Source of the DNA: Locusta migratoria | Lineage: Eukaryota; Arthropoda; Insecta; Orthoptera; Acrididae | Assembly: GCA_026315105.1 (NCBI GenBank) | Contig: CM048755.1 | Location: 213,082,333 to 213,146,332 of the forward strand | Direction: 5' to 3' | Length of the DNA: 64,000 nt | Shown here: piece by piece, positions 20,805-31,373 of the stretch | Layout: each line of letters begins with the position of its first letter | Numbering within the stretch: position 1 is the stretch's first letter | The notes under the pieces: model-generated | Databases searched by the model: none | The model's input: the letters and a program-made list of their open reading frames with translations, nothing else | Told to the model about the DNA's origin: nothing | Program-made: the position numbers and the translations under genes

Positions 20805-20984
20805 TTCTATAGTAAAATATATGTTTTAAAATTTTTGATCAAACTACTGTTTTTTATGTCATGTATTTCATGCCCAACACAGACGTTTGTATCGAGACAT
20901 TTTATTACTAGGAAATTTATTTTGTTGATTGTTAACACTGGCAGATCAATAATGCTAGCATAATCTTCTCCACAGTACTATAGA

Positions 20985-21184
20985 GCCGGCCGCGATGGCC
21001 GAGGGGACTAAGGCGCTTCAGTCACGGTCTGCACGGCCACTACGGACGGGGGTTCGAATCCCCCCTCGGGCATGGCTATTTGTGCCGTCCTAATTCGTAA
21101 GTAGATCATAAGTAGTTCCTAAGTTTAGGGACTGATGACCCCGTAGTTACGTCCCATAGACTATACAAACATTTGAACATTTTT
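20985..21184 (+). repeat. SINE-A, full length
   Basis: Head GCCGGCCGCGATGGCCGAGG, B box and core intact, tail TTTGAACATTTTTGAG. No convincing duplication. Confidence 0.9.
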
Positions 21185-21207
21185 GAGCACTAAAGACAAA
21201 ACAGTTC

Positions 21208-21409
21208 GAAAATGCTCAAATGTTTGTTTAAGCTTAAGGGACTTAACTGCTGAGTTATCAGTCCCTAAACTTACAAACTAGTTATGAAGTACCTTATACT
21301 AAAGACGTCACAGATATCCATGCCCGAGGGGGGATTCGAACCCCCGACCGTAGCGGCCGTACAGACTGTGACTGGCGCGCCACAGACCGCTCGGCCACTG
21401 CGGCTGGCA
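21208..21409 (-). repeat. Chimeric SINE: SINE-A head on a SINE-B body
   Basis: The right (head) part has the SINE-A variant complement GACTGGCGCGCCACAGACCG. The left part has SINE-B-specific CTTATACTAAAGACGTCACA and TTTAAGCTTAAGG. Perfect 12-bp duplications ACAAAACAGTTC (21196-21207 and 21410-21421) show that it moved as one unit, so the chimera was transcribed and retrotransposed. Confidence 0.9.
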
Positions 21410-22162
21410 ACAAAACAGTTCACTGCTCAAATAAAATAACATGAACCACATTCACGCTCACACTCAGCCATGTACAGACGACAACGCAGCAGAACCTCCA
21501 AGCCGGACAGATTAATGCCTCAGAAATGTTTACACGCCATACCAAGAGGCAAAATGTCGTACTAGAAGCATATTGTTCAACAATAATGCGACTTTAAGGA
21601 TTGATACACAAAATACGGTATAAATCAGCTTTTAATACGTTGTTGTCTGGAAACAACACTGGGAATGAAGGGGGTTAAGCGGGTTTACTGACACTGTTAA
21701 ACCGTAACTACAAAACTCTATCCGACTCAATTATCGCCTATAATGTTTCATGAATCGCTTAAAATATCGTAATTGTGTTTTCACAGTGATGAACTGAGGG
21801 AAAATTCAAACTAGACCACCAATAGTCTCTTTTCATTACTCTATTATTTCATAGCAACATTTATTACATCGGTATGACCTTCAGTCTTTCAGATAAAACC
21901 ATGGTAATTTCTGATGCTACACTGCTAGACACCAAAATGCAACACTCTGAAGGAAGAACCCGCATCTGGTGAATTTGGGTGCGTTTGCGGAGACGAGAGA
22001 TGCACATGAGTGTCATTTCAGTGTAGCAGCACGTCTGGGACACCAGCAGTGCCACCGGCAAGCGCTGTAACGGGGGATTAGGCAACCGCGTGGACGTAGT
22101 GGCGTGTTCATTCGTACAGCTGTTACGTGTAATCAGCTTGAACATGCCTTGTGGATGTCAGC
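21410..22162. other. Unassigned DNA
   Basis: No gene. Minus frames at 21864-22145 resemble nothing known. Confidence 0.3.
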
Positions 22163-23040
22163 GAACTGCGCGGAATGGTTGCGTCGTCTAAGGCTGGTTG
22201 CACACACGCCAAGTTTGGACGGCCGGTAAAATATCGGCCGTCCACATTCCAGCAGTTGCCCATTGCGAGGCATTGCAACTTGCACACTGGCCGGCCACGA
22301 ACCGGCACCGGCAAGGAGCCGGTCAGCTGCCGGCGACTGTCACCGCAGACCGGCATACAGTGGCGCACGTCGGCAAACGGCAGATTGTGCACGCACCGAT
22401 TTTTAACGGCCGTCCTCCCTGCACAGTTCGTACTGTGCCTTTTCGCCATACAGCGTCTTGGCGCATATATAATTATAAAATATTGATTCGGCTTTGAGTT
22501 CTGTATACAATAAACAATAAATCTTTCGGCTTCTCTTCTTTTTCAGGGCACTGAATTGAATTCAATGGCAAAGTAAAAAAATGTGAACAGACCGGGACTC
22601 CAAACCGCTTTTTTTTGTGGGATTTTGTTTGTTTGTTTTGTTCCTCGGGTAGATTGCGTCTTTGTTCTACGATGTTCTTGTGATATTCATTCTATTTTAT
22701 TATAGAGGGCGGCTATCCCTCTGAGGGAACGGTTATCCAGACACGTTTTACGCGCGTTCATTATTCGACATTCTTGCAGCTTCATTTGTATTCACGCAAG
22801 GCATCGAACGTATTTCTATATCCGACCAGAAATGGTAATTTGCCTGTTTGAAGCATACATACAATTATATAAGTATACGTTTGCAATAGATTAAGAGTTA
22901 AATTATGATACACTTATTTCTTTACTATAAGCACGACCACTTTGGTGAACAAAACTTTGGACACTGTACTGTTCGCTGTGGAAACGCCTGGGCAGCGAGC
23001 AGCACAGCACAACACATGGGTCGGTCGGGAAGCCTTTCCA

Positions 23041-23244
23041 AATCAAAATGTTCAAATGTTTGTAAATCTATCGGACCAAACTGCGTGGTCATCAGTCCGT
23101 AGCTTACAAACTACTTAAACCTAGGTAAACTAACCTAAGGACAACACACACACCCATGCCCTAGGGAGGACTCGAAGCTCCACGGCGAACAACCGCACGC
23201 TCCGCAGCGAGACGCTTTAGACCGCTCGGCTACTCCACCGCGGC
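23041..23244 (-). repeat. SINE-C, full length, nested
   Basis: Flanked by GAAGCCTTTCCA (23029-23040) and GAAGCCTATCCA (23245-23256), a 12-bp duplication with one change. The SINE-C block (complement of GAGCGTGCGGTTGTTCGCCG) and CTACTCCACCGCGG end are clear. Confidence 0.93.
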
Positions 23245-23625
23245 GAAGCCTATCCACAGCCGGTGTTTAGAATGTTCACGAATTAATCTGGCACCTTTTC
23301 CTGCGGCTGCCGGCGTGGTCGACTGAGGAACGGTACCACTCCGCCAGCATATTTAAGGTCCAGCCAGGCGGCCCCCCGGCAAGCCACGCCGAATTCCGAA
23401 GATGGAAGATCTCTGAGAAGAAGAATCACCGCAGAAGACGTCGCCCATGAGGATCCATGCCTACGGCCCCTTGAAGACGGACTCTGTAGTTTGCATACGA
23501 CATAGTAGAATTGTAAATAGTAGAAGTAGAATAAACTTAGAGTTGAAACCATCTCGGAGTAACTTACAGACACGTTTAAAGATAGAAGGAGATACAAGGA
23601 GAAAATTTCTCACAAACTGAACATG

Positions 23626-23764
23626 CACTACGGTCGGGGATCGATCCCCCCCTCGGGCATGGATATTTGTGCCATCGTTAGTGTTAGCTAGTTCATAAGT
23701 AGTTTGTAAGTTTAGGGACTGATGACCCCGTCCCATAAGCAATACAACATTTGAACATTTTTGT
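23626..23764 (+). repeat. SINE-A, 5' truncated, nested
   Basis: Starts within the tRNA-like head (CACTACGGTCGGGGATCGAT) and runs to the tail. Perfect 11-bp duplications AACTGAACATG (23615-23625, 23765-23775) show that the truncation happened at insertion, as expected when reverse transcription stops early. Confidence 0.93.
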
Positions 23765-24294
23765 AACTGAACATGTTTGTGGAAATGGAGACTAAAGCAA
23801 AAAAAATAATTTCCTAAATGGTACAGTAATGTGTGATACAGTACTTTATTATTTCTTTGTAACATGTCAGCAATATAAGTCATGTAATATTGTGCAAAAT
23901 CGTTTGAGATTCATTGATTTCTGTTTTGAATCAACTTCACTCGACCTCGACAGCCGAGCGACTGCTCGTTTGACCGGTAAAATTCCGGCGTTTGTGCAAG
24001 CAGCGCTCCACCGATAAAATACCAGCCGGTATTTACCCGGACGTCCAAAATCGGTGTGTGTGCAACCAGCCTAAGGGGCCATGCTACGGACTAGACGGCC
24101 TTTTCCGTCGGAAGTTCGAATCCTCTCTCGGTCATGTGTGTGTGTTGTCCTTAGTGTAATTTAGTTTAAGCATTTTGTGAGTCTAGGGACTGATGACCAC
24201 AGCACTTTGCTCCAGAAGGTGTAAAAACATTACAACATTTGGATCTCAGGGAGCATTTCCGAGCATGTTTGTGATATCTACCAAGGAAGGTATT

Positions 24295-24494
24295 CAAATG
24301 TACAAATGTCGGTAATTCTATCGGACCAAACTGCGTGGTCATCAGTCCGTAGCTTACAAACTATTTAAACCTAGGTAAACTAACCTACGGACAAACACAC
24401 ACACCCATGCCCCAGGGAGGACTCGAACCTCCACGGCGAGCAACCGCGCGCTCCGCAGCGAGGTGCTTTACACCGCTCGGCTACTGCACCGCGG
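24295..24494 (-). repeat. SINE-C, full length
   Basis: Perfect 14-bp duplications CCAAGGAAGGTATT (24281-24294, 24495-24508). Confidence 0.95.
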
Positions 24495-24579
24495 CCAAGG
24501 AAGGTATTATCATTTATAGCAATCAGTAATCGTGTTGGAGATTACGAAGGATCAGCAACGCAGTGCAACGCTGGAATAG

Positions 24580-24763
24580 GCGCGTGCTCTAAGGCGCCAT
24601 GCTATGGAAAGCGCAGCAGCTTCTTCCCGACGTCTGAGTCCACCCTCGGCATACATGAGTGTGTAGTCTTTACCGTCCGTTAGTTTTAAGTATTCTATAA
24701 ATCAAGGAAGCGGTGACCCTAGCAGTTTGGTCCCTTAGTTTTACAAAGATCTGAACATTTGTA
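24580..24763 (+). repeat. SINE-C/D-like copy, old
   Basis: GCTCTAAGGCGCCATGCTAT, the decayed B box CGTCTGAGTCCACCCTCGG and the tail ACAAAGATCTGAACATTTG are recognisable. It carries many substitutions and no duplication. Confidence 0.6.
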
Positions 24764-25077
24764 GTGCGGATCTCTAATCGCTGATTGCAGGAAGAAATGG
24801 CAGACCGAAGCTACTGCTTGCACCCACCTAGTTGCCCCACTATAACAGGCAATACTGTTCGAACTGCAGCGACGCATCGCTCTACCACACTCCGGATTAT
24901 ATCAAACAAATTCGGTTTGTTACACAACAAGCAATGTCGGACGTAACATTTGACGTCATGAGCAGTAGAATACCATAAATATTTATAATGTATTGACTTG
25001 CTATGATGAGCAATGGGAATAAATTTTGAGGAAATTTCACTACCTAAACGATGGATATTATCGTTTATTTTAACATT

Positions 25078-25283
25078 GAGCCGCTGTGGATGGCCGAGCG
25101 CTCTAAGGCGCCTTGCTACGTAGCGCGTGGTTGCTCGCCGTAGAAGGTTCGAGTCCTCCTTCGGGCACTGGTGTGAGTGTTGTCCTTAACATTAGTTGGG
25201 CTAAGTTAGTTTAAGTACTTTGTAAGCCTAAGAACTGATATTTGCAACAGTTACGTCCCTTAGATTTACAATATTTTAACACT
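25078..25283 (+). repeat. SINE-C-like copy, old
   Basis: Head GCCGCTGTGGATGGCCGAGC, GTGGTTGCTCGCCG block, B box AAGGTTCGAGTCCTCC, a long linker and a decayed tail. Confidence 0.75.
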
Positions 25284-25394
25284 GTCGTTATGTATCACAA
25301 TTTGATTGCATACTGGTTCTCCTAGTTATGAATCAGTTCTTCGATAGAATAACTAAAGTAAATAGTCCGAGAAAAAAATACTTTCTTTTGTGGT

Positions 25395-25570
25395 TTGTTG
25401 TTGTTGTTGTGGTGGTGGTGGTGGTGATGGTTTTCAATACTAAAACCATTTTGGTGCACTTATCCACCGTTATCTATCCTATACAAGCCTCTACAACTCT
25501 GTGTAACTGTTCAACCTACAATTAAACCTGCTCAGTGCACTCAAGCCTTGATCCTCCCCTTCAGATTTCA
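25395..25570 (-). pseudogene. LINE 3' end, same family as 30216-30900
   Basis: On the minus strand this is the end of the element: coding-like sequence, then a CAA-type tail (GTTGTTGTTGTTGTGG on the plus strand). CTATCCTATACAAGCCTCTA and the tail organisation correspond to the complement of 30800-30895. It is strongly decayed; only the last ~150 bp can be matched. Confidence 0.55.
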
Positions 25571-25741
25571 CTTGAAAGAACTGACGTATGATATAACAAC
25601 TTCATTCTGTACTGTGACCTTGCTAAATATGAAGATACGAAATAAAAAACTGAACAAAGAAGGAGACCAAACCCCTGAACCTCCATCTACATACATGCCC
25701 CCGTATGGTGCACATGACCTCTGCCCCTACTAGTTGTAGGC

Positions 25742-25927
25742 AGCCACGCGGGAATTGCGTGCGGTTCTAGCCGCCATGCGAGAGACTGCGCGCCCGCTTC
25801 CGCCGAAGGTTCGAGTCTTCCCTCGGATATGGACGCTTGTGTGGTCCTTAGGATAGGTTTAAGTTGGTTTAAGTAGTTTGTAACTATAGGGACCGATGAC
25901 TCACAGGTTTAAATACATTTGAATATT
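25742..25927 (+). repeat. SINE-D, diverged
   Basis: GCCACGCGGGAATTGCGTGC, GACTGCGCGCCCGCTTCCGC, B box AAGGTTCGAGTCTTCCCTCG, core and the tail AAATACATTTGAAT. Confidence 0.75.
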
Positions 25928-26176
25928 TCTTAGATGTTCAGCTCGCAAATGACGGGAGGGAAAACGACTGTTTATACGCCGCCGTATTAGCTCTGCTTTT
26001 TCTTATCTTCGTCGTACTTACGCAAAATGTATCTTTGCGGATATAAGAACCAATCTATATAGTTTCGAATGTCTGAACACTTCATTTTCTCAAATGTATT
26101 ACTCAAAAAGAAAGTAGCCCATTCCCGAGGTAGATCCATTTACGTTGACAAATATACCTCGTTAGACTCTGGTTCT

Positions 26177-26375
26177 GCCGGCCGCGGTGGCCGAGGGGAC
26201 TGAGGCGCTCCAGTCACGGTCTGCACGGCCACTACGGTCGGGGGTTCGAATCCCCCCTCGGGCATGGAAATTTGTGCCGTACTAGTTCCTAAGTAGTTCA
26301 TAAGTAGTTTGTAAGTATAGGGACTGATGACCCCGTAGTTAAGTCCCATAGACTATACAAACATTTGAACATTTT
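26177..26375 (+). repeat. SINE-A, full length
   Basis: 15-bp duplications TTAGACTCTGGTTCT (26162-26176) and TTAGACTTTGGTTCT (26376-26390), with one difference. Confidence 0.95.
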
Positions 26376-26668
26376 TTAGACTTTGGTTCTATTTGAATTC
26401 GCCGATATTAAATCTGACAGCGCACTCTGAATTGTTTTGGTGTCATTAATTAATCAAACCTTGCAGGGTTCACATACTACCGAAGAGTACTCAAGAATTT
26501 GTCACACTAGCGTTCCATATGTAGTCTTCATAGATGAGCTAAGTTTCCCTTATTTCTCCCCATCAAACAAAATCGACAATTCGCCTTCACTACTATCGAC
26601 CCTATGTGTTCGTTTCAGTAACATCAATGTGCAACGCTACACCTACAGGAGGGAAGGATAAACTAATG

Positions 26669-26815
26669 CCGCGGCGGAGCGGCCGAGCGCATTGAGGCAC
26701 TGTGCTCCCGTCGGGGGTTCGAATCCCCCCTCGGGCATGGATGTTTGTTTCGTCTTTAGTATAAGGTACTTCATAAGTAGTTTGTAAGTTTAGGGACTGA
26801 TGACCCCGCTGCTCA
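26669..26815 (+). repeat. SINE-B with internal deletion and lost tail
   Basis: Head GCCGCGGCGGAGCGGCCGAG. About 20 bp of the variable-arm region are missing before CCCGTCGGGGGTTCGAATCC. The copy breaks off in the core at GCTGCTCAGTC, where the Helitron-like sequence begins. Confidence 0.8.
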
Positions 26816-26827
26816 GTCTCTTTTTTT

Positions 26828-27009
26828 GGATACTGCACTTATAATTTTGTACATTATGCAAGAGACCTATATTTCTCATATATTCTCCGATAAATATAAC
26901 ATGATTTTAGAAAAAAAAGGGATGGACTGAGAGAGGAGGGATAGGAGAAGTACTAACTCAAGGTAGGAATAAATAAATAAATACCCGGGCAACGCCGGGT
27001 TTTCAGCTA
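26828..27009 (+). mobile_element. Helitron-like 3' end
   Basis: The last ~180 bp of an element also present at 29428-29597. It ends in a short hairpin (ACCCGG-GCAACG-CCGGGT is close to perfect) followed by TTTCAGCTAA. A 3' hairpin a few bases before CTRR is the signature of Helitron transposons, which insert by rolling-circle replication without duplicating the target. Only the 3' end is here; no Rep/helicase is present. Confidence 0.5.
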
Positions 27010-27593
27010 ATATTGAAATAAAACTGCCACACCTGCTCGCTTCCTGCTAACAACCACTCAACCTCGTTCTACTCTCTGTTATTCCACATCATGTACTAGA
27101 TTCAACAAACAACACAATTCCCAATCCCCTCCCCCCGCCACCACCACCACCACACACACATACTACTTGCATTACCACCACTCAGAAGTTTAAATATTAC
27201 TGTTAGTTCTTCACAATGAATATACAGTACCTTAATTACTTAATAAAAGCCATCTTCTCCCCTCTCCCAACCGTCAATCAACCCCCTGCCCATCACTCTC
27301 ATCTTCCATCTCCCTTCACATCCCACCTTACCACTTTCAACCACTATTCAGTCATCTTATCCGTTTTACTTGCTCACGCCCCCCCCCCACCCAATAATAA
27401 TAATAATAACAATATTTAAAATAACTCATTCCCGTTTCATAAAATTATAATTTTGCCACAATTGCATTCCGCTTACATCAAAATTAAATATACTATAACA
27501 TAATTTATTATAATATATACAAAAAAATTACAATTGTGATGTTGGAAACACTCCAACAACACACTGTGCAGACTAAGTCACAAACAAAAACAA

Positions 27594-27792
27594 GCCGGCC
27601 GCGGTGGCCGAGGGGACTAAGGCGCTTCAGTCACGGTCTGCACGGCCACTACGGTCGGGGGTTCGAATCCCCCCTCGGGCATGGATATTTGTGCCGTCTT
27701 AGTTAGTAAGTCGTTCATAAGTAGTTTGTAAGTTTAGGGACTGATGACCCCGTAGTTAAGTCCCATAGACTTTACACACATTTGAACATTTG
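27594..27792 (+). repeat. SINE-A, full length
   Basis: Perfect 11-bp duplications AACAAAAACAA (27583-27593, 27793-27803). The tail has an extra ACATTTGA unit. Confidence 0.95.
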
Positions 27793-27831
27793 AACAAAAA
27801 CAAACACATCTCATCTGTGAAAAACAACTAT

Positions 27832-28018
27832 GTTCAAATGTTTGTAAATATATGGGACTTAACTGCGTTGGTTATTAGTCCCTAAACTTACAAACTACTT
27901 GAACTAACCAAAGTACAACACACACCAATGCCCCAGGGAGGACTCGAAACTCCGACGGTGACCAACCGCGCGCTCCGCAGCGAGTCGCCTTAAACCGCTC
28001 GGCTACTCCACCGCGGCG
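27832..28018 (-). repeat. Chimeric SINE: SINE-C head with an A/B-type core
   Basis: The head complement has the SINE-C block (GACCAACCGCGCGCTCCGCA, ACTCCACCGCGG). The 3' part has GGGACTTAACTGCG and TAGTCCCTAAACTTACAAAC, as in SINE-A and SINE-B, not the SINE-C version (CTATCGGACCAAACTGCG). Confidence 0.8.
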
Positions 28019-28039
28019 ATTATGGACAGTGCAAAAGTG

Positions 28040-29597
28040 AAAGTGAAATTAGTGGAAAAACAACGATACAGCCTGAAGAATCGGCGGTACTGCATGAAAA
28101 ATTCCGGCATTCCATGATGTGAGGCAAAAATAAGATAAAAATTTCCGTAAGTAACAAAAAATTAGGCCTACTTTTCATGTTTAGTTAACGAAATTTTTTC
28201 GATCTAAAAATAAAACAAACTGTAGAATTCTATTATTACAGCGCACTGGAGATGTTTTATTTTCATTAAAACGAAACGGATCTAGTGAGAAGATCGCATT
28301 TTATTTCCAGTTGCATAGACGGACTAACACTGCCCTTCATAGTTATAAAAACAACTACGGACATCGTGGCCACAAAAACGAAGAACGTAAGCTTCAATCC
28401 ATTAGGACGGTTGCAGTAAGTGTGAGGATCACGTACAACACATTGTTCACGAGATAAGACGTCATAAACAACGAGATGCGAGAAAAACTGCTGCATTACG
28501 CGAAAATGTTGCACATTTCCTCCTAAACCACTAGAACGATTTCATTCAAATTTGGTACACACATTCCTTCCCGGGAGGTACCAATTCTTTAATGGTAAGA
28601 ACCACATACGACACATAGTTCAGGAGATATAACGTCATAAACAATAGGAGTTGCACGAAACTGTCTCATATAGCGACGAGACTTGATGAATACAGTATAT
28701 GAGAATTAGATTACTTATCGACGTGCAATAAACTTTAAACATAATTTCAACCTTTATTGATCTTTTTCTTGCTTTCAACCAAAGCAAAATTATGAAAGGT
28801 AAAAAGTTTCTCGCTTACTACTTTTCCGCTGTTCATGGAATATAACTACGGCATTCGGTATGACGTTACAATTTATAATTTCTAAACTACAAATTGAAGC
28901 CGCAGGAAATATTACAGACATTATAAACACATATAGTCGTATGAACCATCGAAATTGTATCACAGTACAAACGCAGTTCATGAGATATGAACACACATAA
29001 TGCAGCGGTCGAGTAGCCGAGCGGTCTACGGCGCCTCGCTGCGGAGCGCGCGGTTGCTCGCCGTCGGATGTTCGAGTCCTCCCTAGGCATGGGTGTTTGT
29101 GTTGTCCTTAGGTTAGTTTACCTTAGTCTAAGTAGTTTGTAAGCTACGGACTGATGACCACGCAGTTTGGTCCGATAGATTTACAAACATTTGAACATTT
29201 TTTAACACATAAACAGTAACATTAATGGAAAACCGCCCCATCACGCCTCAAGTTTTAATCCATTATTTCTTTACTACGGTTGGCATTTGCAAAATATTTT
29301 ACAGACATACAGCACTTATGCAAATGAATATATACCTGAAAAATTATACAGTTGTACAACATATAACTCAATAAATATCAGATCGTACGAATTTTACATG
29401 TCATTTGTAATTTTATTACTATCTTTGTCTGGATACTGCATTTATAATTTTATACATTACGCAAGACAGCCTTATTTTGTATATATTTTCCGTTAAATAT
29501 AAAATGTTTTTAGAAATAAAGAGATGGACAGAGACAGAAGGGTTAGGAGAAGTTCAAACTCAAGGCAGGATAAACGCCGAGTTTTCAACTATTCTCT
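28040..29597 (+). mobile_element. Helitron-like element, non-autonomous, with internal repeats
   Basis: The right end (29428-29597: GGATACTGCATTTATAATTT ... AGGATAAACGCCGAGTTTTC) matches the Helitron-like 3' end at 26828-27009, with the hairpin decayed. Upstream, two ~70-bp modules around ACATAGTTCAGGAGATATAA and ACATTGTTCACGAGATAAGA (28595-28665, 28421-28490), each followed by CGTCATAAACAA, repeat 174 bp apart. Part of the left region (28335-28390) matches 18140-18185. The left boundary is uncertain. No long ORF. Confidence 0.4.
29001..29204 (+). repeat. SINE-C, full length, nested
   Basis: 8-bp duplications ACACATAA (28993-29000, 29205-29212). The head TCGAGTAGCCGAGCGGTCTA and the full SINE-C block are present. 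Confidence 0.92.
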
Positions 29598-30215
29598 TAA
29601 TAAGGGAGAGCTGTGAAGGGAGTGGTGCCATGATCATAAGGCCTTGACACTTGACGAACGGAAGTCTGGAGTATGGTACAATGAATTTCATTTACCGGAT
29701 TATGCAACGAACATACCAAAAGAAGCTTAGCTACGGCATGCCTCCTGCCTTGTGGGAGGTTCCGGCAAGTTTTGGGCATCTATATCGCGGTACTCATCTG
29801 TTTCTATCATTAACCTCGGATTACTGTGAATGAATATCTCACCATTCTCGATAAACTGCTTAATATGAGCAGCATATCGTTGAAAAAAAATGCTATATTT
29901 CCAAACTATAATGCAACCAGTCACAGAGCCAAATTTGCTCAGGAGTGAATTATACAGTATCCGAAAAGTATAATACGTCTTCCCTGGACACCGAAATCGT
30001 CATGACAGCAAAATTTAACGTTATGACGAGTGAGGAACAAATTTACAAACATCCGTGAAGTGATATGTAGATGTTTCGGTAGGGAAACGTATAACATTCT
30101 GTTGGAAACTATAGAATCCTTTGCAAAAAATATGTTCCTCGAAAAGTTGCAGCTGTTCCCAAAGCCAATGGTGAGTCAACTCCTTACTGATAAATAAATA
30201 TTATTTCTATGTTTA
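29598..30215. other. Unassigned DNA
   Basis: Short frames only (for example 29597-29924), with no resemblance I can name. Confidence 0.3.
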
Positions 30216-30900
30216 TTTAACAAGAGCAAAACTAGGGTAATGGAGTGCAGTCTAAGAAAATCAGGTGATGTTGAAGGAATCAGATTAGGTAACGAAACAA
30301 TAAAGGAGGTAGATGAGTTTTGTTACTTGGGCAGTAAAATAACAAATGATGGTCGCAGTACAGAGGATATAAACTGCAGAATGGCAATGGGTAGAAAAGC
30401 GTTCTTGAAAAAGAGAAATTTGTTAACATCGAATATTGATTTAAGCCTAAGGAAGTCGTTTCTGAAGGCATGTGTATGGAGTGTCGCCTTGCATGGGAGT
30501 GAGACATGGACGATAAACAGTGCGGACAGGAAGAGGATAGAGGCTTTTGAAATGTGGTGCTACAGAAGAATGCTGAAGATTAGGTGGGTGGATCGCGTAA
30601 CTAATGAGGAGGCACTAAACAGAATTGGGGAGAAAAGAAATTTGTGGCATACCTTGACTAAAAGAAGGGATAGATTGGTGGGACACATTCTTAGACATCA
30701 AAGAATTGCGAATTTAGCGTTGGAGGGAAGTTTGTGGGGTAAAAACCGCAGAGGAAGACCAAGAGATGGATACAGTAAGCAGATTCAGACAGATGTAGGT
30801 AGCCGTTCTTATGTGGAGATGAAGAGGCTTGCTCAGGATAGGGTATTGTGGAGAGCTGCATCAAACCAGTCTCCGGACTGAAGACCACAACAACAACAAC
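30216..30900 (+). CDS. Non-LTR retrotransposon (RTE-like) reverse transcriptase, C-terminal part
   Basis: Open without interruption from about 30216 to the stop at 30879-30881 (~221 codons). It reads NKSKTRVMECSLRKSG, VDEFCYLGSKITNDGRSTED, INCRMAMGRKAFLKKRNLLT, LHGSETWTINSADRKRIEAF and EMWCYRRMLKIRWVDRVTNE, and ends LAQDRVLWRAASNQSPD. These are the thumb and C-terminal blocks of a LINE reverse transcriptase; the catalytic FADD box and endonuclease are missing through 5' truncation. A CAACAACAACAAC tail follows at 30886-30900, the microsatellite-type tail of RTE-like LINEs. The intact frame points to a recent insertion. An older minus-strand 3' end of the family lies at 25395-25570. The exact clade is uncertain. 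Confidence 0.85.
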
Positions 30901-31039
30901 ATATTTATTTGTCACTTTTTTTCGACATATTTATTGATATTAATTGTATTTGCAGCACTAACGCTCCGAAGATAGTTGTTTCTCTAAGATGTGGTAGTTT
31001 TAAAGTAACCTGTATGGTAGATGCAGATAGGGAAGCAGC

Positions 31040-31373
31040 TAGTTGTTTGGCGTATTAGCGTTCCTGTGTGGCTAATAGGGCGGTAGAGTCCGGCAGAGAG
31101 GGCTGCGTTTTTACGCGCCTCGCCGCCAGTTGTGCCGGCGGTTTATGCGCCCTTGCGGCGCTGGGCGGCCGCCAATATCCCGAGGAAGCGCTGCAAACAC
31201 TGCCAACGTTGTTTGTGCTGTACAACCAAGATTTTACAGCAAGCCGCCTCTCGCGCTTACCACACGGCTACAGGCTAACGTCCTGTCGGTACACATTTAC
31301 GAAAGGCTTCGTAGCGTCTTCGTTTAATAGTCAGGGGTACATGCCCCTGAACGGGCAGCGTTTTTAACACCCT
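31040..31373. other. GC-rich unassigned segment
   Basis: About 300 bp of GC-rich DNA (GCGCCTCGCCGCCAGTTGTG, GCGCTGGGCGGCCGCCAATA) ending in a small hairpin (GGGGTACATGCCCC). Overlapping frames exist (31068-31367), but with no codon or domain signal. It may be part of another repeat. Confidence 0.35.

Larger units (their letters stand above)
22192..24071. mobile_element. PIF/Harbinger-type non-autonomous element, TAA target duplication
   Basis: Terminal inverted repeats begin GGCTGGTTGCACACAC at both ends and continue imperfectly (GACGGCCGG.AAA) for about 50 bp. TAA flanks each end (22189-22191, 24072-24074), fitting the TWA target of Harbinger transposases. The left subterminal region is very rich in CCGGC motifs (22215-22400). 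Two SINEs (23041-23244, 23626-23764) are nested inside, leaving about 1.5 kb. No transposase is visible. A GC-rich segment at 23280-23470, with CATATTTAAGG and a later AATAAA, looks like a promoter or LTR piece but cannot be proven. Confidence 0.75.
22163..24241 (+). repeat. SINE-D copy split by a Harbinger-type element
   Basis: The first bases of the head (CTGCGCGGAATGGTTGCGTC, GTCTAA) end at 22191. The copy resumes at 24075 with GGGGCCATGCTACGGACTAG, the B box GAAGTTCGAATCCTCTCTC, the core GAGTCTAGGGACTGATGACC and the tail to 24241. The head joins correctly once the insert and one TAA are removed. Confidence 0.75.

Noticed and set aside
22198..22497. Overlapping ~100-codon frames in the CCGGC-rich region
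   Set aside because: All frames are open because the region is GC-rich and low in stops, and it is the subterminal part of a transposon.
23280..23600. Solo LTR in the Harbinger-type element
   Set aside because: There is a TATA-like CATATTTAAGG and an AATAAA about 190 bp downstream, but no TG...CA ends, primer-binding site or target duplication could be found, so I did not list it.
30280..30507. Antisense frames opposite the RTE-like LINE (30280-30507, 30691-30915)
   Set aside because: They are shadows of the well-supported plus-strand reverse transcriptase frame.
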